From the NCBI GenBank assembly GCA_002163245.1, contig MAAL01000089.1, positions 1 through 49,985 of the forward strand: 49,985 nucleotides of DNA, written 5' to 3'. The position numbers were made by a program, and so were the translations under genes. Below, piece by piece: positions 44,745-49,985 of the stretch. The stretch comes from Gammaproteobacteria bacterium 42_54_T18. GTDB taxonomy: Bacteria; Pseudomonadota; Gammaproteobacteria; Pseudomonadales; Ketobacteraceae. The stretch's first letter is position 1. Each line of letters starts with the position of its first letter. The notes beneath the pieces are model-generated. The model was not told where the DNA came from, ran no database searches, and was given only the letters and a program-made list of their open reading frames with translations.

Positions 44745-46313
44745 ATGACAGCAAAAACAAATACTGGCGCAATCCCTTTTGAATTTGGTCAAAAAACAAA
44801 AGACAGTAGAGTTTCTGCCGCAAGCCGCCCTCCTGGCAAGAGCTTTAACATGCTGGTTATCGGCAATTTTCTGGGAAACAATCAAAGCTCACAAAGCGAT
44901 AGCAGCAAGCCCATCAAAGTAGACCGTGATAATCTCGAAGAGGTAATGGCAAAATTACAACCACGCCTTTCGTTGCCTATCGGCAATAACCCTGGAGATG
45001 ACAATCAAACGGTCGATATGACCTTTACCAACCTTGATGAGTTTCACCCAGACCACCTTTATCAACATATCGAGCTATTCTCAGAATTTCGCACCTTACG
45101 TCGAAAACTCAACAAAGACAGCACCTTTGAAGCCGCTGCAAAAAAAATGGATCAGTGGATTTCTGTTGCAACAGAAATCACAACAAACGCTAAAACTCCA
45201 CCACCTGCAACCTCAAACGGGCAAGCCCCCAATAATGCACCTACAGAAGGTTTGCTAGATAGCATTCTCGGAGGTGGTGGTAGTTCAACGAGCACATCCA
45301 CAGAAGCAGACAGGTTAGTCACAAGCCTAATCCAAGATGCCGTTGCAGCATACGCAACACCGGCACCCAACCCAAAGAAACAACATTATATTGATGCACT
45401 CGATCAAACTATTTCCAGCACAATGGCAGCGTTATTGCACCACCCAGAGTTTCAAGCATTAGAAGGCGCATGGCGAGGTTTAGACATGATGACTCGCAGA
45501 GTAGAAACAGATAGTCAATTAACTCTCCGCATGTTATCTCAAGGTAAAAAGGACTTACTTATTGACCTTGCAGAACACCAAGATGCGGCGCTGTCAGATT
45601 TTTCAAAGCTTGTTTATGACGCATCGGTATTACCTAGCAATAACGATCGCTGGTCTACCATTGTTGGTTTGTACGATTTTTCAGATACCAAAAACGATGC
45701 ATTAATGCTTGGAATATTGGCAAAAGTCATGGCCAATGCCGATACGCCCTTTATTGCAGCAGGAAGCCCATCTCTGGTAAATTGCTCTAGCTACTTTTAC
45801 CAAAAAGATGTTTCCGACTGGCAGCAAAGTTACCAAGAGGGCTTTAAAGAAACCTGGGACACTGTTCGTGAATTACCAGAATCTCAATACATTTCCCTTG
45901 CAAGCCCTCGTTTCTTAATACGCTACCCTTATGGTAAGAAATCTCAACGTATTGACGCGTTTGACTTAGAAGAAACAGGCAGTAATTTTAACGCTGAGCA
46001 CTTTCTTTGGTGTAATGGCGCCATTGCCCATGCTATAGCATTATGCCAAGGGTTTAGTGAACAACACTGGAAAATGTCCCCTGGCACCATTAATCAGCTC
46101 GACCGATTACCGTTGGCATTTTACGACGATGACGGAGAACAAACACAAATCCCTACCGCCGAAATATTCCTTACCGAATCTGCCTTCGAAAAATTAACAG
46201 ACGGTGGCCTAGCACCACTCATCTCCCTCAAAGGCAGTGATCATTTACAATTAGGCCCTCTTATATCAATCCATAACCAGCGCCAAGCACTCAAGGGCCC
46301 CTGGGATAAATAA
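44745..46313 (+). CDS. Orphan type VI-like contractile sheath protein, TssB-TssC fusion
   Basis: About 522 residues from the ATG at 44745, with AAGG about 9 bases upstream; the ATG at 44739 is too close to it. The N-terminal 130 residues read like TssB: PGKSFNMLVIGNFLG, then IKVDRDNLEEVMAKLQPRLS and FTNLDEFHPDHLY. A G/S/T-rich linker (about 170-200) leads into a TssC-like body: LLHHPEFQALEGAWRGLDMM, then FSDTKNDALMLG, APRFLIRYPYG-like SPRFLIRYPYG, and WCNGAIAHAIAL. In T6SS the two subunits form the contractile sheath and are normally separate genes. No other T6SS gene is in view. It may belong to a specialised contractile machine or act alone (inference). Confidence 0.82.
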   Translation: MTAKTNTGAIPFEFGQKTKDSRVSAASRPPGKSFNMLVIGNFLGNNQSSQSDSSKPIKVDRDNLEEVMAKLQPRLSLPIGNNPGDDNQTVDMTFTNLDEFHPDHLYQHIELFSEFRTLRRKLNKDSTFEAAAKKMDQWISVATEITTNAKTPPPATSNGQAPNNAPTEGLLDSILGGGGSSTSTSTEADRLVTSLIQDAVAAYATPAPNPKKQHYIDALDQTISSTMAALLHHPEFQALEGAWRGLDMMTRRVETDSQLTLRMLSQGKKDLLIDLAEHQDAALSDFSKLVYDASVLPSNNDRWSTIVGLYDFSDTKNDALMLGILAKVMANADTPFIAAGSPSLVNCSSYFYQKDVSDWQQSYQEGFKETWDTVRELPESQYISLASPRFLIRYPYGKKSQRIDAFDLEETGSNFNAEHFLWCNGAIAHAIALCQGFSEQHWKMSPGTINQLDRLPLAFYDDDGEQTQIPTAEIFLTESAFEKLTDGGLAPLISLKGSDHLQLGPLISIHNQRQALKGPWDK

Positions 46314-46319
46314 TCTATT

Positions 46320-47204
46320 ATGATGCAGTATATTGAACCTATTTTCCGGCCTCCTAGCGAGGCCAAATCACTCATTCTACAAGTCACCAATGGGTGCTCT
46401 TACAACAAGTGTAGTTTTTGTGAAATGTACGTTTCTCCCCAGAAAAAATTTAAACCAAAAGCTATCGCAGAGATTGAGAAAGAAGTTAAAGCTGTTGCTG
46501 CACAAATCCCTGATATGACTCGCTTCTTTCTCGCCGATGGGGACGCTATGACTTTGTCTTTCAGGCGACTTAAGGAAATCCTTGAATGCATTAATAAACA
46601 CTTTCCTAACAGGGAGCGTGTTACGGCTTATTGCTTGCCTAGGAACATCAAGAAAAAGACTGTTGAAGAATTAGCTGAGCTAAAAGAACTTGGCCTTACA
46701 ATGGTTTATGTTGGTTGTGAGTCTGGTGATGACAAAGTACTTGAGTGTATTCAAAAGGGTGAGACTTTTGAAACCTCTAAAGCTGCGCTCGTTAAGCTGA
46801 AATCAGCTGGCATCAAATCATCTGTCATGATTCTGAATGGTTTAGGTGGCCGTAAATTCTCTGAGCAGCATGCAGTTAACACCGCTCGCTTGATAAATGA
46901 GACGCAACCCGAATTTGTCTCCACCTTGGTTGTTTCGTTTCCAACGGGAGAGGAACGATTTAGAGCAGGGTTTAATGGTGACTACGAACCTCTTCAGCAA
47001 AGCGGCTTATTTAGCGAGATTCGGACCTTTATCGAAAATCTAGAGTTAACAAATACTGTATTCCGTTCAGACCATGCATCTAATTACTTGGTCTTAAAAG
47101 GAACTCTTGGAGCGGACAAACAATCAATGCTAGAAAAGATTGATCTGGCCTTAAACAAGCCAGGTTCGATTCCATTACGGCAGGAATGGGAAAGAGGACT
47201 TTAA
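46320..47204 (+). CDS. Radical SAM protein with CX4CX2C motif
   Basis: A 294-residue protein. The cluster motif is NGCSYNKCSFCEMY with C26, C31 and C34, spaced CX4CX2C rather than the standard CX3CX2C; this spacing is known in a subgroup of radical SAM proteins. The SAM-binding region (FFLADGDAMTL and VYVGCESGDDKVLECIQKG) is present. There is no B12-binding or SPASM extension. The substrate is unknown. It starts 6 bases after the sheath gene and has no clear ribosome binding site, so it may be translationally coupled. It could also be an independent acquired gene, as the transcript then ends in a terminator. The start could be either of two adjacent ATGs. Confidence 0.85.
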   Translation: MMQYIEPIFRPPSEAKSLILQVTNGCSYNKCSFCEMYVSPQKKFKPKAIAEIEKEVKAVAAQIPDMTRFFLADGDAMTLSFRRLKEILECINKHFPNRERVTAYCLPRNIKKKTVEELAELKELGLTMVYVGCESGDDKVLECIQKGETFETSKAALVKLKSAGIKSSVMILNGLGGRKFSEQHAVNTARLINETQPEFVSTLVVSFPTGEERFRAGFNGDYEPLQQSGLFSEIRTFIENLELTNTVFRSDHASNYLVLKGTLGADKQSMLEKIDLALNKPGSIPLRQEWERGL

Positions 47205-47277
47205 AACCATGAGTAAAACGGCGTCAAAACGGTGCATTACGAACATGTTATAAAGCAGTCATTCGGAATCAACTCCC

Positions 47278-47308
47278 AAACGCCAACTTGGTGAAGTTGG
47301 CGTTTTTT
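47278..47308 (+). terminator. Rho-independent terminator after the radical SAM gene
   Basis: AACGCCAACTT and AAGTTGGCGTT pair perfectly over 11 bp around the loop GGTG, followed by a T run. It ends the sheath/radical SAM transcript and marks the edge of the gene-rich part of the window. Confidence 0.9.
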
Positions 47309-47858
47309 AGAACAAAAAAGATGACAGCTTTACCAAGTCCGCATATTTTGACTTGTTAACCGTTTTTGCTCTAAGCGACACTATATATGCTTCAAACATT
47401 CTTGCTGCCTCTGCCCATTTGTAATCCATAGTTGGTGGCAAAAAATCTAATCGATATTTAATGACAATTAGGAAAGGTAAATACGTTTTTTAAACCATAA
47501 ATTGCCCGTTATCTATACCATATATAGTGCCCAGAGTTATCGACGACGTATAACAGTATCCGTGAAAGCTCATAAGAGCCTTTCCACAGATACTGCTTTC
47601 ATTATGATCACTGCACGAGTAACTCCATAATCCACAGCTAAAACACACAGAGATATAGAATGGGTTTGATGTATTCTGGTCAAGCAGAGCGCAATATCCC
47701 CGTAATCAGCAGAACACAGAGGTGGATTAAATGTGTCGCCATTTTTCGGTTCAGGCTGATTATGTATAAACCCCCGAAAAGAAATGTCCCTCTCGGAATA
47801 AGTTCCCTTCCTAATTAAGGGACTGGCTATGAATGAGTAATTCACTCAAACTAAATAA

Positions 47859-48077
47859 TCTACTTGTATAAAAAGTAAACCAAGCCACATTAAAATTCAT
47901 TCTGATCGATTAGGTGGCATCATTTCTGATGTTGAATTACAACGTATAGATAGAGATGAGTTAGAGGATCGCGCTAAAGGATACTATCCAGAGGAGTAAT
48001 GGTATGACCTGCACGATAATTTGGATGAAATACCAGACGATGATCTTTTAGAACTCATGAAAAAATACGAGCGCTAA
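47859..48077 (+). pseudogene. Small ORF interrupted by an in-frame stop, no start codon
   Basis: The frame reads 46 sense codons (IHSDRLGGIISDVELQRIDR in the middle, ending GYYPEE), a TAA at 47997-47999, then 25 codons (WYDLHDNLDEIPDDDLLELM near the end) and a second TAA. The composition on both sides of the stop is coherent and acidic, so it looks like one former gene. No ATG, GTG or TTG precedes it in frame. Its family is unknown. Confidence 0.45.
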
Positions 48078-48385
48078 AACCTAATCAATTAAAATAGACA
48101 TAAAACCCATTGGACAGGCTCCTTTTCTATATTGTCAGGAGGTTTGCTAGGAGTCTTTCAATGAACCAAGAGTGTTTGTTAGGCTGTGAATTGTCAATTA
48201 CGGAGCCTGAACTGTTGTTACTGGTTCGACCTGAATAAGGAGGTAATTCTCGAGCCAAACTACTGGACAGTGATGAATTGACGCAACGGCTAATTCATCA
48301 CGATTTTACTGAAACTCTGTCACTTCCGGAGCATCCTGAATCACTTGGGTTTAAAAATGCATATACTGCATATTGCGGACCAAAA

Positions 48386-48460
48386 TGATCACCCTCTGAT
48401 GCTTAGGAAGAATAAGTGATCACTTTCAATCGCAGAACGATCATTTTTAGCGGAATACGC
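48386..48460. mobile_element. IS21-like end repeats (remnant)
   Basis: TGATCACCC (48386-48394), TGATCACTTTCA (48417-48428) and CGATCATTTTT (48438-48448), followed by GCGGAATACGC. Repeated TGATCACTTTCA-type units ending in CGGAATACGC are what I recall at the ends of IS21-family elements, upstream of istA. No istA or istB reading frame follows, so only the end is left. Confidence 0.4.
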
Positions 48461-48878
48461 ATATACGAAATTACCACTAGCCACTACCTTTTCAAACGGT
48501 GTGGTTGCCTGTGATACGACCGATTATCTTTGGTCGGAGGTGACTACGAACGATGATGAATTTATAATCTTCGAAGCTTTTTATGCCCATCATACGATAT
48601 CAAATGACCCTGAAAAGATAGAGCTTATGTTAAGTCAGTATATGACGAGGTGTGCGAGGAGGGATACCCAAGAAATAAGTTAAATTCATAACCAAAAGAG
48701 CATTTTTTTCCTGAGGCCACCCTTCTGATCATCAACAAAACACTAGGGATGCCCCCCTGTTGACGGTTAATATAAGGTGCGAACCCAATGACCAAATCGA
48801 GTGTTCTTCTTATAACAAAGGAAAATATAACTCTAAATATTATTTCAACCTGAAAGATCAGCGTTAGAAATTTCGGTC

Positions 48879-48908
48879 CCGCCCTGAAAACTATCAGGAC
48901 GGATTTTT
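48879..48908 (+). terminator. Terminator-like hairpin with T run
   Basis: CCGCCCTGA (48879-48887) and TCAGGACGG (48894-48902) pair with one mismatch around a 6-base loop, followed by five T. No intact gene lies directly upstream, so it is probably left from a decayed transcript. Confidence 0.55.
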
Positions 48909-49198
48909 CTTGTTAAAAAATGAAAGGTAAGGTAGTGACATTGCATTTTCTCCCATTCCGTAAGTATAAGTCATTAATTGTGCCACAATAAACAAGGGGT
49001 TGCCTTGATACTGAGCTTAATACTTATTTCAAGCTTCACAATCTATTCCTATTTTAATTATCCTTGGTTAAATGGTGTTCATCGGACGCTTACCAACAAA
49101 CACCCTATGCATACAATTAGCTTAAAATATTACAGAAATAAAGTTCATCCTAACGAGCATAAGTTTCTATGTATCTTTATTATGTTTTAAATTTATAT

Positions 49199-49222
49199 AT
49201 TTTTATTTTTATTTTTATTTTT
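49199..49222. repeat. Four tandem ATTTTT units
   Basis: ATTTTT is repeated four times without interruption at the start of an AT-rich stretch that runs to about 49250. Confidence 0.85.
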
Positions 49223-49420
49223 ATCATATATTTTTTTACATGAACAACACATTCATTTCATGCACATATTTTACACATATTTTCGATGCAATCAGTACCA
49301 TACTAAGATTAGCTTTATTTCCATATATAGATATTATTGATTCATTTTTAGCCTAAAAAATCACACCACACTATCTGAATCATTGGCACAATCCACACAA
49401 AGATCTTCCGATGAAATATT

Positions 49421-49543
49421 TTAATTATTATAGTAGTAAACAGAACGCGAAATCCCCACAAGAAAGCATGCTCTGCGCTCTGAGATATTAGACTCCTTGC
49501 ACATGATATCAACAGCTTCACGTTTTTCTTGTGGGGTAGTCAC
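49421..49543 (-). pseudogene. IS3-family transposase OrfB fragment
   Basis: In the -1 frame after OrfA, 40 codons begin at the GTG at 49543: VTTPQEKREAVDIM, then SERRACFLVGISRSVYYY, which is the standard start of IS3-family OrfB. A TAA follows immediately (49421-49423), and the remaining about 230 residues with the DDE catalytic core are absent. The fragment is joined to OrfA through a preserved A6G slippery site at 49543-49549. Confidence 0.8.
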
Positions 49544-49800
49544 TTTTTTAGCATGAATTCTTTTAAGGCAATATTATCCTTTGTAACAAGCGATTTTTCC
49601 CGTTTTAACTTCGACATAACATTTTCAACCCCCCTCATTTGCCGTATACCATTGCTGTCCATATTGGAATACTTCTTATTCCAAGTATAAAGAGTAGCAT
49701 CTGATATTTCATATCTGCTACACAACTCGTTTACTGAATACCCACTTCTCAGCTCATTCAAAATTAAAGCTATATCGTTCTCGTCGTAGCAAGACTTCAT
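49540..49800 (-). CDS. IS3-family transposase OrfA (helix-turn-helix subunit)
   Basis: An 86-residue protein from the ATG at 49800, with an excellent GGAGG ribosome binding site 5 bases upstream; a longer TTG start at 49815 has none. The helix-turn-helix RSGYSVNELCSRYEISDATL and the following WNKKYS are typical of the Transposase_8/OrfA family. A leucine-rich helix (LKREKSLVTKDNIALKEFML) leads to the frameshift site CTAAAAAAG. The catalytic OrfB is truncated, so the element is inactive by itself. Confidence 0.88.
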   Translation of the reverse strand: MKSCYDENDIALILNELRSGYSVNELCSRYEISDATLYTWNKKYSNMDSNGIRQMRGVENVMSKLKREKSLVTKDNIALKEFMLKK

Positions 49801-49890
49801 AATTGCCTCCGGCAATAATTCAATTAAAATATGGACCTAAAAAACAAAAAATAGAAAAAATCGCACGCAAATAATATATATCCAATCACT

Positions 49891-49909
49891 GCTGTCCCAC
49901 AGTTTGACA
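49891..49909 (-). mobile_element. Candidate left end of the IS3-family remnant
   Basis: Read on the minus strand, TGTCAAACTGTGGGACAGC lies about 90 bases upstream of OrfA and begins TGT, as IS3-family ends often do. I found no matching inverted copy on the other side, consistent with loss of the right end. Confidence 0.3.
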
Positions 49910-49985
49910 TAAAAAAGGCCTAATTCTCGATAAGTGTTACAATGCAAGTGCGAACAAACAACGTAATACAAAAGGAAAATTAGGC

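Larger units (their letters stand above)
47309..49420. other. Gene-poor tail of 2.1 kb with decayed sequences
   Basis: Only short or interrupted frames are present: a broken ORF at 47859-48077, a 25-codon ORF at 48161-48238 behind AGGAG, and a 60-codon frame at 48501-48683 (GTG start, open further back to 48420). IS21-like repeats lie at 48386-48460, a terminator at 48879-48908, and AT-rich low-complexity sequence after 49190. None of the small frames has a family I recognise. The mixture of mobile-element scraps and stop-ridden frames suggests an old insertion and decay zone. Confidence 0.6.

Noticed and set aside
44745-46313. Complete type VI secretion locus
   Set aside because: Only the fused sheath protein is present; none of the neighbouring genes has T6SS motifs.
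47570-47845. 91-codon minus-strand frame
   Set aside because: No ribosome binding site, no family pattern, and it lies in a decayed region; a 52-codon plus-strand frame over the same bases is equally open.
47997-47999. TAA read-through or recoding in the small ORF
   Set aside because: TAA is not a selenocysteine codon and there is no start codon, so decay is the simpler explanation despite selD in the window.
48161-48238. 25-codon ORF behind AGGAG
   Set aside because: The ribosome binding site is good but the product is very short and unrecognised; kept only as a note in the gene-poor region.
48501-48683. 60-codon frame with GTG start
   Set aside because: No convincing ribosome binding site. 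The frame is open back to 48420 through the IS21-like repeats, which suggests chance or a remnant.
48978-49190. 70-codon frame with one hydrophobic segment (TTG start)
   Set aside because: The TTG follows a stop directly, has no ribosome binding site, and the frame runs into AT-rich low-complexity sequence.
49918-49985. Integron attC site
   Set aside because: The inverted arms lack the GTTRRRY/RYYYAAC core sequences, and no integrase gene is in view.

Overview
The window is a stretch of chromosome from a Gram-negative gammaproteobacterium, most likely a marine relative of the Pseudomonadales/Oceanospirillales (inference). The evidence is a long block in the order psd, rhdA, HDOD protein, motA-motB, rsgA, orn, then a PilZ-containing protein, fimX, serB, a YcgR-like PilZ protein and, further on, parC. 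From memory this follows the Pseudomonas aeruginosa PA4951-PA4964 neighbourhood, here with the EF-P lysylation genes epmA, efp and epmB inserted. No rRNA, tRNA or CRISPR array was seen.

Layout. 1-14046: housekeeping and motility core. It holds phosphatidylserine decarboxylase (cut by the window edge), rhodanese, an HDOD signalling protein, the flagellar stator, a ribosome-maturation GTPase, oligoribonuclease, EF-P with its modification enzymes, and the FimX c-di-GMP effector behind a PilZ-like partner. 14121-18638: serB, YcgR-like protein, Bax-like glucosaminidase, AI-2E-family membrane protein, small conserved protein. 18673-25369: five-gene minus-strand signalling operon with two phytochrome-type histidine kinases, a REC-GGDEF-EAL-REC protein, an Rcp1-like response regulator, and a REC-kinase whose phospho-accepting histidine is a tyrosine. 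25648-29192: yceJ-yceI pair (yceJ apparently starting at ATA) convergent with parC. 29506-33093: TetR regulator, compact acyl-CoA dehydrogenase-like protein and ceramidase-like protein. 33346-35276: selD and a DUF4126-like membrane protein. 35301-39169: periplasmic binding lipoprotein translationally coupled to a membrane GGDEF-EAL enzyme. 39279-43480: exported protein, membrane AraC regulator, VOC enzyme and alpha/beta hydrolase. 43609-47204: orphan response regulator, small helical protein, orphan fused TssB-TssC-like sheath protein and radical SAM enzyme. 47205-49985: gene-poor, AT-rich tail with a broken small ORF, IS21-like end repeats and an IS3-family remnant.

How the parts fit. Cyclic-di-GMP and surface behaviour dominate. 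FimX, two PilZ-type proteins, two GGDEF-EAL enzymes, the MotAB stator and several receiver proteins all lie in about 45 kb. The most distinctive loci are (i) the five-gene kinase/receiver/c-di-GMP operon, apparently built by duplicating and shuffling a few modules and ending in a kinase without its histidine; (ii) the orphan TssBC-type contractile-sheath fusion with no other T6SS gene in view; and (iii) the binding-protein/GGDEF-EAL pair, which resembles NspS-MbaA in organisation but uses a different binding-protein family. Functions are assigned by reading motifs and recalled family features; no database search was run.
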